The notes below the pieces were generated by a model that made no database searches, was not told where the DNA came from, and worked only from the letters and a program-made list of their open reading frames with translations. A DNA stretch of 64,000 bases from Dromiciops gliroides. Lineage: Eukaryota; Chordata; Mammalia; Microbiotheria; Microbiotheriidae. The stretch is from positions 700,727,825 to 700,791,824 of the forward strand of contig NC_057862.1 in the NCBI RefSeq assembly GCF_019393635.1. The letters run 5' to 3'. Positions 1-9,879 of this stretch are shown here, in pieces (position 1 is the stretch's first letter; each line of letters begins with the position of its first letter). The translations under genes and the position numbers were made by a program.

Positions 1-57
1 ACACCCTTTGGTTTGCTAACCAGAGAGATGAGTCCTGACAGAGAAGTCAAAGAAGCC

Positions 58-725
58 AGGCAGACAGGCAGACAGGCAGGAAGGCAGGCAGACAGGCAGA
101 CAGGCAGGAAAGCAGACAAGCAGGAAGGCAGGCAGACAGGCAGGCAGGCAGGCAGACAGGCAGGAAGGCAGGCAGGCAGACAGGCAGGCAGACAGGCAGA
201 CAGGCAGGAAAGCAGACAGGCAGGAAGGCAGGCAGGCAGGCAGGCAGGCAGGCAGACAGGCAGGCAGGCAGGCAGACAGGCAGGAAGGCAGGCAGACAGG
301 CAGGCAGGCAGGCAGACAGGCAGACAGGCAGGAAGGCAGGAAGGCAGACAGGCAGGAAGGCAGGCAGACAGGCAGACAGGCAGACAGGCAGACAGGCAGG
401 AAGGCAGGCAGACAGCAGGAAAGCAGACAGGCAGGCAGGCAGGCAGGCAGGCAGGAAGGCAGGCAGACAGGCAGGCAGGCAGACAGGCAGGCAGACAGGC
501 AGACAGGCAGGAAAGCAGACAGGCAGGAAGGCAGGCAGGCAGGCAGGCAGGCAGGCAGACAGGCAGGCAGGCAGGCAGACAGGCAGGAAGGCAGGCAGAC
601 AGGCAGGCAGGCAGGCAGACAGGCAGGAAGGCAGGAAGGCAGACAGGCAGGAAGGCAGGCAGACAGGCAGGAAGGCAGGCAGACAGCAGGAAAGCAGACA
701 GGCAGGAAGGCAGGCAGGCAGACAT
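58..725. repeat. (CAGG/CAGA)n tetranucleotide array with higher-order repeat
   Basis: About 670 bases built from CAGG, CAGA and AAGG units. The open frame across it (Gln-Ala-Gly-Arg-Gln... repeats) exists only because the 4-base units keep frame in 12-base steps. The block starting GAAAGCAGAC at 208 recurs at 511 with its following pattern, so a unit of about 303 bases has been duplicated. Confidence 0.95.
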
Positions 726-1247
726 CCTGCCTCTTCCCTCCATCAAGAGCTGCTTCTGGCCAAAGGGGTCCAGGCTGGCCATGAGGCCGCCAAAGGTGGT
801 AGTGGGGGGGGGGGGGGTATAGAGGAAGTGTTGTAGGTGGCCCCTCAGAGCTGGTAGACCTTTGGGGTCCTCCCCAATGGTCTCAATGGAGACCTCAATG
901 GAGATTCTTTGCTCATTGTCTCATCAGCACAAAACAGGAAGAGGTCTAAGGAAAATGAAAAGGTGTCTCTTCCATCACCTGAAAGATGCTACTTGGTCCC
1001 CACCAGTAAAATGAACCGCTTGAACCAAAGGATTTCTAGAAATCTCTTGGAGCCATAGCCAGAGGCAAAACCAGCGCCTACATGGACCCTGACACCAAGG
1101 GGACAAATGGCTGGGCATCTGGTCTGCTCTCCCTGGGGCCCCACTCCCAAACTCTTACTTTGCAACGGTTAGAAATGCACGTTAACACAATTATCTTCCA
1201 GAATGAGCTGCGTGCTGAAATGGGGCATGTCTGTGTGTATGGGGAGC

Positions 1248-1390
1248 GGGGGGGGGGGGGGGGGGCAGGGCGGAGAGGAATGGAGGTAGGAAATAGGAGA
1301 AAGGATGAAGATGGGACAGAGACAGACAGAAAGGGAGAGAGGGGGGAAGGGAGATGGGGAGGGAGAGAAGGAAGGATGGGGCAGGAGGAG
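1248..1390. repeat. G18 run followed by GA-rich tract
   Basis: Eighteen G in a row (1248-1265), then purine-rich sequence of GGA/AGA units. Simple sequence, no coding signal. Confidence 0.85.
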
Positions 1391-1984
1391 AATGCTCAGA
1401 CTTCAGGCAGCCAGCCCCTGACAGCATTCTGGGAAGCTCAGGACCGGGGAGTCACCCGTGTGTCGTCAGGGGGATTCAGGACAAGAGGATTCGTTTTCAT
1501 TTCTCTCTCCCTTTGCAGGAAAGCACCAAGATGAGGATGTGGCGACCATGGCCAGAAGTGAAGCAGCCCAAGCTGCAGTTCAGGGCCAGCCACCAACCAC
1601 ACCAGCAGCCCAGGGGTCACTCCCCTGCTGCATGTGTCCTCTACACCGCCTGCTAGGATGCTGCTCCCTCTCCTACCCACATCAATCAGCCACTGATTCA
1701 GAGCTAAAGCCTCTGGACACCTGGAGGCTCCTCGGATCTTTTGCAGCCCCCCCCCATACGCAGTGCCATGGCCACATGGGCACTGCCATCCTCCCTGCCC
1801 ATGTCCAGCCTCCCCTCTCTGGAGGGCTCTCCTGAAAATTCTCAGAATTTACGTGGCTGTCAGGAACCTGATGATAGCTCCACTCATACCCATTAACCCC
1901 CTAAAAGAAAAGCCAGGTTGGGAGGACCTTTCAGAATGGGGTGACGACTTTTCACCACAGCCCTGGTGGTGAGGCAGGGAGACC

Positions 1985-2100
1985 TGGGGCACTCACCAGC
2001 TGGGAGCCCAGGCCAGGTCACTCCACCTGTCTGCTTTCGTTTGCTGAACTGTAACACAGTTGTAAAGCTCCAATGAGATAATATAGGCAAAGTGCTCAGC
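1985..2100 (+). repeat. MIR-type SINE fragment
   Basis: The segment CCAGGTCACTCCACCTGTCTG followed by an AAAC/TGAACTGTAA-like stretch and AATGAGATAATATAGGCAAAG matches the 3' part of MIR (TGAGATAATATATGTAAAG). Divergent, so old. Confidence 0.6.
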
Positions 2101-2103
2101 GGC

Positions 2104-2176
2104 TGTGTATTGCTGCTGCTGCCACCGCCGCCACCACCACTACCACTTACCTCTTACGACCACCACCACCACCACC
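2104..2176. repeat. CTG/CCG/CCA trinucleotide tract
   Basis: TGCTGCTGCTGCCACCGCCGCC followed by CCACCACTACCAC and a second (CCA)n run. Low complexity just downstream of the gene. Confidence 0.8.
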
Positions 2177-2454
2177 TGGGAAAGGCGAGTAGTGAGAAGC
2201 CAGATGAAGCCCAGAGGGAGGCAAGAGGCCTCTAAAGTCAAGCTCAGCCCACGGAGAGGGGGATTCTCTCCAAGGCTCCTTCCTGGTTAAGGGAGATTGT
2301 CTCCTAATGACACAAGCCCTCCATCTCTCCTCTTGGGCTCTGACCAAGATGGGCTGTGGCCCACAGGAGCTGTTCTGCCAGGTCAAGCCCTCCGCACATT
2401 CTCAGGAGACAACCACTGCTTTAATTGAGATCAAGACATGTCTTTCTTGTCCTC

Positions 2455-2460
2455 TTTATT
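2455..2460 (-). promoter_or_regulatory. ATAD2B: Polyadenylation signal AATAAA of ATAD2B
   Basis: TTTATT on the plus strand, which is AATAAA in the gene's direction. A GU-rich stretch (GTGGTTGTCTCC) follows 35-50 bases downstream on the minus strand, the usual layout of a strong poly(A) site. Cleavage is expected near 2437-2445. Confidence 0.7.
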
Positions 2461-2907
2461 CAAGTATTTCACAGCAGGTATATTACAAATTACAGTAAAT
2501 GTTCAAAAATTCCAGAAGTCCAAAAAAATTAAATAATTTACTTCAAACTAATGCAAAATGAAGTCAAAATGCAAAAACATCAATTTAACACAATTCCAAA
2601 TCGAGCTACAGAATCCCAAAGAGACCATCACGGATGATGTCTACTTAATTCTCCAAGTAGACAGAACAGGAACAAAACTGAACAACAGGACGCCCAAAGT
2701 CTAAATAACCAAACGTATAAAATACAAAAGATGCAGGTACAAGCCCAAATTCAAGCTTACTTTGTGATTACAAATAAGAATTATACTTATAATGATGACA
2801 ACTGTATCCAGCTACAGAACCCGACACTGAAGATACCGACTGGATGGTTCCACGGCTGATTCACGGAAAACTTAACCAAGGAATGGGAAGACAAGGTATT
2901 ACCACGA

Positions 2908-2927
2908 CCCACCCCACCCCACCCCCC
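2908..2927 (-). promoter_or_regulatory. ATAD2B: G-quadruplex-forming run in the 3' UTR
   Basis: In the mRNA direction this is G6, G4, G4 and G3 separated by single U residues. Four G-tracts with one-base loops are the most stable class of intramolecular quadruplex. Whether it forms in the transcript is inference. Confidence 0.6.
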
Positions 2928-3668
2928 AAAGAAACCCAGTCAACCTATAAATACATTGGCATATGAGAAAAAAAAAAAATCAAGTAACATACAAAGGACA
3001 CAACAACCCGAATTAACGCCAGGTGAGGTCCCTGGCCATCAGCTCCTGCATCACCAGGAGTGACCAGGTGGGGCGGCTGCCCTGGGCCACCCGCTAGACA
3101 GACCCAAGAGCTAGCTGATCGTTTGCAATTTTCACAAGAGGAAGCAAGAGCAGAGGTCAATTTTCAGAGTCTTCGCCAGATGCTACGCAGTGAAGACCAA
3201 GCTCACATTAAGTAAGCCACAGTGAACACTCTTGGCAAACTCTGCCAGCCACTTTTCACTGAACTATTCAGCGTCTGTGACGGAAACATAGCACGCCGTG
3301 GGGCTTCAGTGACAAAGACCACTTCTGCTCAAGTGGCCGCTCCCAGGCTGCTGTCCTCGCCCCCGTTTCTCCATCCACATATAAGGGTTAGATTAAGGTG
3401 AAAACAACAAACCAACAAACCAACTTGATCTTTCGGAAGCACCCTAAAATCCCTCAACAAACTCACTGATGGCTAGAATCTGGTCCGTACAAACTGAGGA
3501 ACTCACTGAAAGCCTGAAGTTCTGCCATTCACAAGCTTGGCCGTTACTAGAACAGAATGCTTCTGAATTAGTGAAACAGGAATCAAGATTAAAAAAAATA
3601 CTGCAGCAAGAACCTGAGACTTGCCAAAAACCCTTTTACCAGAAACTTGCTACAAAAATCTGCTACAT

Positions 3669-3674
3669 TTTATT
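3669..3674 (-). promoter_or_regulatory. ATAD2B: Possible proximal polyadenylation signal AATAAA
   Basis: A second AATAAA in the gene's direction inside the AT-rich UTR, about 1.2 kb before the distal signal. Its use cannot be judged from sequence alone. Confidence 0.35.
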
Positions 3675-5570
3675 TCATCAAATCTTCAAAGTCTGTAACA
3701 ATTTTCATCAAAATACAAAATGTTAATGTATTAGACAGTAAAATATTTGGAACAGGTATGATGGTAATAAATACTAAAGAAAGCATGAAAATCCTCCTGG
3801 GAATCAAATGGGAGCTACCCCAGAAACCCCGCTTTTCAAAGGTTTGATTTTTAATCGCACTTGCCCACCTACAAAATACAGTGCTTGGACATGGGACGCA
3901 TCTCGAGCGATGAATGCTACAAAGTCAAAGTCTCTTAGGAATAGGGATTAAGGGAACAAGTGGCATTTTAAAAAGGGAAAGCGAGGCGCGAGGGAGCCAC
4001 CTCTTGCGTCCGTCCACACCAACAGCTCCACGCAGCAGGGACGGACAGCAGAGGAGCGAGGACCTTAGCCTGAGCTCCTGTGGGCACTGACGGCTGTGGC
4101 CACGGTGCTCAAAAGCTCACAGGGCTTTGTAAACACTGGTGGTCATAAATACAAAAAGCTGAGGTCGCCCCACACCTCCGCAGTAGTCTCAGACTACGCA
4201 AATGAAGCCCAAACACGCCGTGTGTTGCATATATGGGAAAGATGCACCTGTGGGTGAGTGATGCTGATGGAGAAGGAGGTGATCCTGGGCAGCTGGTCTG
4301 GGCACGTCCCTGACTACCTCAGAGAAACAGGCAGTGGGGCACCTGCCTTTTGGGGAGAGCCAGGGTTGTGTCCAACTTCTAGAGCTCCTGACCCACAATT
4401 CACCTCTCAAGAGCTAGAATCCATACCGATTTGTGAATGACAGACCCAAAATGGGTCCAAATTAATAACTTTTTTTTTTTTGGGGGGGGGGGAGGAGAAC
4501 AACACAGGGGGAAAGATGGGAGAATAGATTTCTGACTAATACTGTTTGTGCCTGGACTGCGCCATCAGAGCCTCCGTGCAATGGAGACATACAGAGAACG
4601 GGGGAGGGGGCAGGAAGGACACGGATGATACACACAACACGCCCTGCAGACCAATTCCCTCTTTTCTCTGGTCACTTGGCAAGTCCTGGCTTTAAAAGGG
4701 GGGCCTGAATTCACTCATCATGGACAATTGATAAAGACATCATGGAGAGAACACAGGGAGGCCCGCGCTGATTATGCTCTGGTCAGCATGGTCAGCAATG
4801 AATGCAGAAAAGGTTTTGTTTTGCTTTGTCTTTCCAATGTGATATTTCTAGAAAAGCAAGAGACCCTACAGGAAAAAGTGGTCACCATTTTGGTCAATCG
4901 GCAGCTTCCTCTGATGGCCACCCGAGGGGGGGGGGGGGGGAAGATGTGTCGGCCATCCTTCCTTGAAGCTCTCGCAGTCATCTGCTACAACCCCCCCCCC
5001 CCTCCCCGTCTGTAGCCTTATCTTTCTCCAATGAATTAAAAGGCACATTAAAAGCAGTCCGAGAGAGCCTCCTCTCCTCATCACATCCTGTTCCCCAGCG
5101 TCCCACCAGAACACACTGTAGCCAATGCGGTAAGAGAAGCAAAGGGCGAGAAGACGGGGAGGGGGAGACAAGACCCACGGCTGCCCACTGTTCCCAGAAC
5201 CCCACGTGGCTGGAACTGCCCCCATCCCGCTTTCTCACGTCAGCTGGCCTGCCCACCGGAGGTGAAGCAGAGGGAGAACAATTTCTGTAGCACCAAAGTC
5301 TCCACACGGTGACGTTGTGTTCAGTCTGTGGAAATACAACATGTGCCTGAAGTTCGGTTTGGTTCTTGTAGGCTGGCTGGTTTCAGGTACCTGAGACAAT
5401 AGCACCAAATGCAACAGAGGGAAAGGGGAGCGAGCCCTTTGGCCCGGACCGAGGCTCCACACAGGCTTGGTGCAATCACGAAGTGAATGGCTCAGAGAAG
5501 GCTGCCCGCCCGCCCGCCTGCCCGTCCTCACGAGCAGCGTGGAGAAAGAGAGGAGAGCAGGGGAGCGAGC

Positions 5571-5612
5571 TCAGAGGAACGTCTCAAACAGATGGACAGT
5601 TCTTTCCATCTC
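5571..5612 (-). CDS. ATAD2B: ATAD2B last coding exon T with stop codon
   Basis: Encodes the last 13 residues, EMERTVHLFETFL, then TGA at 5573-5571. Acceptor TCTTTGCTCGCAG. Human ends EMERTVHMFETFL, one conservative change (Met to Leu). Too short for an ORF scan; it was found by searching the minus strand for the expected C terminus. The same exon continues into the 3' UTR. Confidence 0.95.
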   Translation of the reverse strand, partial: EMERTVHLFETFL

Positions 5613-6500
5613 CTGCGAGCAAAGAGAGAGCAGCGCATCATCCCACAGGGCACTCATTCATCCGCCCCAACCACGCCCAGTCCAGCCCAGCCCAGCAGGA
5701 GGTCACAGAGGCGACGAGGACCCATGTTCAGGGGCCCAGTGCCCGCTTGGCCAATATCTACTGAGCAATTCCTCCTTTTCTCTGTGGAGAGTGACCAGAG
5801 GGAGCCCTGGCTCATCTCATGTGGCTCTAGGCAGGGTCAGAAGCCCACAGCCACACAGGGAGGGTCAAAAGTAAAGTGGGATGGCAGGTGGACTACAGAC
5901 TGCCACAGGGGGCTGGGCACCTCCATGGGAAGGAGAGGCCACAGATGGGCTGCCATCCCCACCACTGCAAGGAATGCCCACAGGCCCATCCAAAGGGCCC
6001 AAAGCACGGTGGACCTTTGGTCTGAACATACATCCTCAGTGAAAAACCTCAGTGAAATGCCCTGTGTCCCGAGTCCCTCTATAGCTGGACGCACACCTGA
6101 GAAACAACCTGTGCCCCACCCAGAGCCCCCCACCCACTCTGCAGAGGGAGAAGGGCTCCGCTCCACTGCCTGTGCCTGGGGCAAAGGACAGCTCTGACAG
6201 GAGGAAGGGGAGGAGAGCGACAGCAGGAAATGGGAAGATGGACATGGCTCAGAAATCTCACAGAGAGCCTTGCTCCTCAGCAGCCAGAGAGCTAAACCCA
6301 GACGCGGCAGATGCCTTCTCCGCCCCTCCCCACCACACATACTCGTCCCTGGGCATCTGAGCGAGCTCCTTGGGAGCAGGCCCCGGCCCACGCGCTCCAA
6401 ACCCCGAGAGCCCCGTGAAGCTGGCATTCTCTGCTCTTGGCTATCCCAGGCCAATTGCGCATCAGCCAGACAATGGCCACCAGCCTTCTTTCTCTCTCAC
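5613..6500 (-). other. ATAD2B: ATAD2B intron S-T
   Basis: Begins GTGAGA and ends GCTCGCAG. GC-rich, no recognisable transposon. Open frames on both strands (up to about 200 codons) are chance frames of GC-rich DNA with no resemblance I recognise. Confidence 0.8.
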
Positions 6501-6629
6501 CTCCACGAGTCGGGACTTGTCGTAGTCTTTGCGATGTCGGTAGATGCACTGACTGAGCAGGGAGTACAACCTCTCCAGCTGATCCACGGCCAAGTTGTTG
6601 CTTCTCTTGACCAGCAAATCCAGCAGCTT
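6501..6629 (-). CDS. ATAD2B: ATAD2B coding exon S: C-terminal helical segment
   Basis: Encodes residues 1060-1102, whole codons: KLLDLLVKRSNNLAVDQLER, LYSLLSQCIYRHRKDYDKSR, LVE. Amphipathic helix pattern; strongly conserved in ATAD2B and similar in ATAD2. Acceptor TGTACCTGTAG; donor GAG/GTGAGA. LVKRSNN differs from human LVDKSNN by a charge change (Asp-Lys to Lys-Arg). Confidence 0.95.
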
Positions 6630-6730
6630 CTACAGGTACAGCGGGGAAGAAGAGAGTGGGTCTTCTCCTGCAGGTACTGAAGCCGCACCCCCCAACAGGG
6701 ACACCCCCCCCCGGGGGGCTGCTCACTCAC

Positions 6731-6858
6731 CTTCAGCCGCTCGTGGTCCACTACCAGGGCGGGCACGGGCTCCAAGGGCTCCTCCGGCACCAGGTCCAGG
6801 CTCGCTGTGCGGGATGGCTCCAAGACCAGCTTACGGTACCTCTTGCCCCGAGCAGCAC
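6731..6858 (-). CDS. ATAD2B: ATAD2B coding exon R: start of the conserved C-terminal segment
   Basis: Encodes residues 1018-1059: AARGKRYRKLVLEPSRTASL, DLVPEEPLEPVPALVVDHER, LK. It matches human ...KKYRKLILE..LELVPEEPSEPVP.LIVDRERLK in pattern. Acceptor TGCTTGTAG; donor AAG/GTGAGT. It is flanked by two very short introns (158 and 101 bases). The downstream intron holds a perfect C/G palindrome run near 6704-6718. Confidence 0.95.
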
Positions 6859-7016
6859 CTACAAGCAGAGACACGAGGGGAAGGCAGGCATTGAGCAGGG
6901 TCGGGGCTTCTGAGGAAGGACAGGCAGGCACAAGATGGGAGAGGCCGGGACCAAAGCCCTGGGGCCGCCTGGCTAGACACTCAGGCCAAGAGCGCATTCA
7001 CACACAGGGGCCGTAC

Positions 7017-7652
7017 CTTCTTTATCGGGCTCCGACTCCTTCCCCTCGAGGTCTGTGCTGTGCTCGGCCCTCTCATCACTGAGACTCGGGGGGCCCTCGG
7101 GACTGAGTCGCTTCTCAGCATCCCCGCTGGGACCGTGCTGGGGAGTCTCTGTTTTCTCTTTCGTGCGATCCTCTAGAGGAGTGTGGAGCTCCGGAAGGGT
7201 GGTGTCGGCAGCGGAGCCAGATGGGCCTCGGGGACTCTCTGGGCTGTCGACGGCGGCCTCACCATTGAGGCAGCCCCCCACTCGGGGAAGGGGCTCCTCC
7301 TTGGGCCCCTGCTGCGGCTTCAGCACAAGGCCGCTGCTGTTGGCCGGCAGGGACTCGTTGGAGCTCTCCTCCTCAGTGGAGGCCCGGGGCCCGTTGTCGA
7401 GCCGCGGCTCCGGCTCCAGGTCCATGACGTCGCAGGACGACTCGTCGTTGGTCATGGACAGGTCCCCGTTCTCCTCTCCGTTCTCCTCAGGGCAGTCTGG
7501 GCTGACTTCGAACTCGCCATTCTCAAGCAGCTTCCTGCCCGCGGGCGGGCTGTCGTAGTCAGCCTCGTCTTTTTTCAAGTTGTTGGCCTTCCTCTTCTTG
7601 ATGATGCCCTTGCCCCACTGGGAGCGCCGCCTCGACTTCCTCCGGACCCGGA
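7017..7652 (-). CDS. ATAD2B: ATAD2B coding exon Q: long acidic disordered tail
   Basis: Encodes residues 806-1016, the largest coding exon (636 bases). It starts with the basic block RVRRKSRRRSQWGKGIIKKR, a likely nuclear localisation signal. It goes on through RKLLENGEFEVSPDC, NGDLSMTNDESSCDVMDLE and STEEESSNESLPANSS to a Pro/Ser/Glu-rich end, EGKESEPDKE. Acceptor TGTGAATCAG; donor GAAG/GTACGG. Conserved islands (KLLENGEFEVS, GDLSMTNDESSCD, STEEESSNES) match human; the stretches between them are shorter and much richer in Pro, Ala, Gly and Arg than I recall for human. The DNA is CpG-rich here. Long antisense frames across this exon are a by-product of its composition. Confidence 0.94.
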
Positions 7653-8867
7653 CTGATTCACAGACAAACAAAGGCAGGCATCAGACGGCGGAAAGAGCGC
7701 TCAGTTTCTCTTGGGGGCGACGCAAGGGAAGGACCCCAGGAAGTGACAGCAACACCAGCTCCGGCGGGCAGCGCCAACCGCCTCCAGCTGACCCGGAGTG
7801 AGTGCGGGGCTCAGAGCCCACCCAAGAGCCCACCCACTGCCGCCCCACAGCCCTGCTCCAAAGGGGCTCCTGGGAGAAGGCGTCAGCAGGAGCACAAAGG
7901 CAGGTGGGGAGCTGTGCTGGGGCAATGAACTGCTGACCTCCACATCGGTCTGTCACGGGCCCCCTCCTCTCCCTCTCAGACACATCAGGAGGCCCATCTC
8001 CCTACATCCTGGCCGCCTCCCTGCTTTAACCCTTGTCGGTTCTGCTCTCTCTCATCACAGAGGAGGCCGCCTGAGCGTCCCGGATCTCAGAGGAGGGAAG
8101 TGAGGCCCGCAGCCAGGGCCGGTGTCTAGAGGCATTCGGTTGCTTCTGTCCACTGAGGCAGACCCAGACACGACGACATGTCTGTGCCAAGACTCCCTCC
8201 CGGGGCCTACCCTCCTACAAAGAAGGCGCTCGTTGCCACCTGTGGCGCCTGAGCTCCGCATCCCCCGGGGGGGTTTATGCTCCCAAGCTGCCGCTGGCAG
8301 GAGCCAGGGAGGGGTCAGGGGCTGGCCCTTCCATGCATGAGGAGGGTTCACCTCTCCTGTCCAGCTGCCTGCCCTCCCTACACGAGCAGACGCCCCCGTG
8401 GGCACCAAGTGTCTGAGTAAGTACTTGGGCCGGGATGTCCTCACTCTTCCTGAGAGGTGTCTGGCAGGAGGCTGTTTGCAGGGCGCAGCCAGCCCAGCCA
8501 GTGGTCGCCTGTTCCGGCCAAGGGGTCCGCTGGCATCACCAGGCCACCCTGTGGCTGAGTCTGACCAAAATATAGCCACGCCCCGAGCCGGACTCCAGAG
8601 ACAGAGCAGGAGAATCAGCCCCAAGACTGGCCACAAATGAGCTCCGTGCACCACCTGCTGGTGAGACAGGGACACTGCCGAGTCCAGTGACCAGGGAGCC
8701 AGACGCCCCAAAGGTCAGTCAACAGGCAGCCCCCTCTCCACAAGGAGGAGCCCCGAGCTACGCACTCTGGGCCAAGGGAGATGAGCGCGTGGGGGGCACT
8801 GAGGCCGGGCTGTAGGTGACTCGGACCTCAGCCGCCTCTCCTCATCGCAACAAGGGCATGGACTCAC
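7653..8867 (-). other. ATAD2B: ATAD2B intron P-Q
   Basis: GC-rich 1.2 kb intron between two well-placed exons. I see no repeat family or RNA gene. A 218-codon minus-strand frame inside (8055-8711) has no splice-phase fit to ATAD2B and is rejected. Confidence 0.75.
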
Positions 8868-9005
8868 AGGCACATTTGTTTGCGGGGTGGTGCCAGACAT
8901 CCATAGCGTGTCTCTGTTTACTGCGGAATGCCTCCTCCGTTCTCGTTTCCGCCCTGCGTGCCGCAGAGCCAGGGGGACTGACTTGTTCTGTGGTCACCGG
9001 TAAAC
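8868..9005 (-). CDS. ATAD2B: ATAD2B coding exon P: linker after the bromodomain
   Basis: Encodes residues 760-804 plus one base of Phe805: LPVTTEQVSPPGSAARRAET, RTEEAFRSKQRHAMDVWHHP, ANKCA. It aligns with the human segment containing ETRVEEAFRHKQ and MDVWHNSANKCAF. It was found by looking for that segment between exons O and Q. Acceptor CCATTCACAG; donor GCCT/GTGAGT. The first half has drifted strongly (ARRAET, SPPGSAA), while EEAFR.KQR, MDVWH and ANKCAF are kept. The intron to exon O is only 190 bases. Confidence 0.93.
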
Positions 9006-9195
9006 CTGTGAATGGAGAAGCGGCTGCTGGACCTCAGGCCGGCCCTGCGCGGGGCACAACAACCTGCAAGGTTGAAGTCGAGGCAGGGCCAGGGACAGGT
9101 GCGCAGGCCCCTCTAAAGGGAAGGCGGACACCGACACTCCTTGGACTCTTACAAGTGTCACTGCCCAGGCAGTGGCCAGACCCCAGTACGCTCAC

Positions 9196-9318
9196 CTCTT
9201 TTCCTTCTGGATTCCTTGATTTCTTCACAAAGTTTGTTAAATTCCGGGTCAAGTTCCGCAGCGATGATGGCATGCGCAGTGTCCTTCAAAGTGCAAGCCC
9301 GGTGCCTGATGATTTTAT
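9196..9318 (-). CDS. ATAD2B: ATAD2B coding exon O: bromodomain gatekeeper and last helix
   Basis: Encodes residues 719-758: KIIRHRACTLKDTAHAIIAA, ELDPEFNKLCEEIKESRRKR. The gatekeeper Ile of the acetyl-lysine pocket is residue 721, ten residues after Asn711, the same spacing as Asn1064 to Ile1074 in ATAD2. The helix KDTAHAIIAAELDPEFNKLCEEI closes the four-helix bundle. Acceptor TTACTTCACAG; donor AGAG/GTGAGC. The exon was read from the minus strand directly; it lacks a start codon in frame, so a simple ORF scan misses it. Confidence 0.96.
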
Positions 9319-9424
9319 CTGTGAAGTAAGCAGAGGGACAGTCACCAAGGGTCCGTCATCCCTGGCCAGAGCCTGTCCAAACCCATGGGTTTGCCCGCTA
9401 CCATCAGAGGGCTGGGACCATATT

Positions 9425-9480
9425 CCTGACTTTCCTCACTGGCCTGGCACACAGTAAGTGCTTAATAAATGCCTAGTGAC
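9425..9480 (+). repeat. L2/CR1-type LINE 3' end
   Basis: CTGGCACACAGTAAGTGCTT followed by AATAAATGCCTAGTGACTTGA is the typical L2/L3 tail pattern (GGCACATAGTAGGTGCTCAATAAATG). Confidence 0.6.
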
Positions 9481-9699
9481 TTGACTTCCCTGGAGATTCC
9501 AGGAGTTTGGATCTCATTCAATATATAAATTAATTTAGAGGGTGTGTCATTCCATGATGTTGGAGCAGCCCAGCCATGAGCAATCTCTAGTTATTTCAGC
9601 CATTTTTTGTTGGGCCCAACTTGGCAATCAGTGCCTTACTTGCTGCACGTCAGACAGGTGCCTTTCCACAAGATGCTCATGTTTCATGGAGAAGATGAC

Positions 9700-9850
9700 A
9701 TAAAAATAACTGTACACACAAGGTGTACTAACAACAGTGATAATGAGCATCGGGATGGTGCTTTACAAAGAGGCTCGCAGAAGCAGGGGCATGACAGATA
9801 AGGAAACTGAGACAGGCTTGCCCAGGTTCCTAGCCTGGCCTCCTTGGGGG
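9700..9850 (-). repeat. MIR-type SINE fragment
   Basis: Contains GCTTTACAAAG and ATAAGGAAACTGAGACAGGC followed by TTGCCCAGG, the reverse complement of the MIR core and 3' part. Confidence 0.55.
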
Positions 9851-9879
9851 CCACACATGACACTGTCTTTTGACTCTGG

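Larger units (their letters stand above)
1..2436. other. Region downstream of ATAD2B, no gene seen
   Basis: After the simple-repeat array at 58-725 this stretch has G-runs at 807-819 and 1248-1265, GA-rich sequence to about 1390, a MIR fragment near 1985-2100 and a CCA/CCG trinucleotide tract at 2104-2176. Frames of 60-150 codons on both strands show no family resemblance and no splice-supported continuation. In human the neighbour on this side is the 3' end of KLHL29; no kelch repeat or BTB sequence is visible here. Confidence 0.6.
2437..5570 (-). other. ATAD2B: ATAD2B 3' UTR (left end approximate)
   Basis: About 3.1 kb between the TGA and the region just past the AATAAA at 2455-2460. The distal 1.5 kb (2440-3900) is AT-rich; the part next to the stop codon (4900-5570) is GC-rich with long G and C runs. 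No SINE or LINE insertion is seen inside, which suggests the UTR is maintained. It contains a G-quadruplex-type run (2908-2927), complementary G and C runs (4926-4940 and 4991-5007) and an A/C tract (4470-4492). A second AATAAA on the minus strand at 3669-3674 could give a shorter isoform. Splicing within the UTR cannot be excluded. Confidence 0.8.

Noticed and set aside
58..725. A CRISPR-like array
   Set aside because: The units are 4 bases with no spacers; this is eukaryotic simple sequence.
13..822. A 269-codon open frame of Gln-Ala-Gly-Arg repeats
   Set aside because: It is a reading of the CAGG/CAGA array. Four-base units with few stops keep such frames open without selection.
1..2436. 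A 3' exon of KLHL29, the expected neighbour
   Set aside because: No kelch-repeat sequence, stop codon context or poly(A) signal on the plus strand could be recognised.
5487..6197. A 236-codon plus-strand frame
   Set aside because: It overlaps the ATAD2B last exon and intron in antisense, and has no recognised motif or codon pattern.
7055..7656. Antisense frames of 157-167 codons across exon Q
   Set aside because: They mirror a GC-rich conserved exon on the other strand; the minus-strand reading has splice sites and homology, these have neither.
8055..8711. A 218-codon minus-strand frame between exons P and Q, considered as an extra exon
   Set aside because: Exon P ends one base into a Phe codon that exon Q completes directly; no residue is missing, so no exon is needed here.
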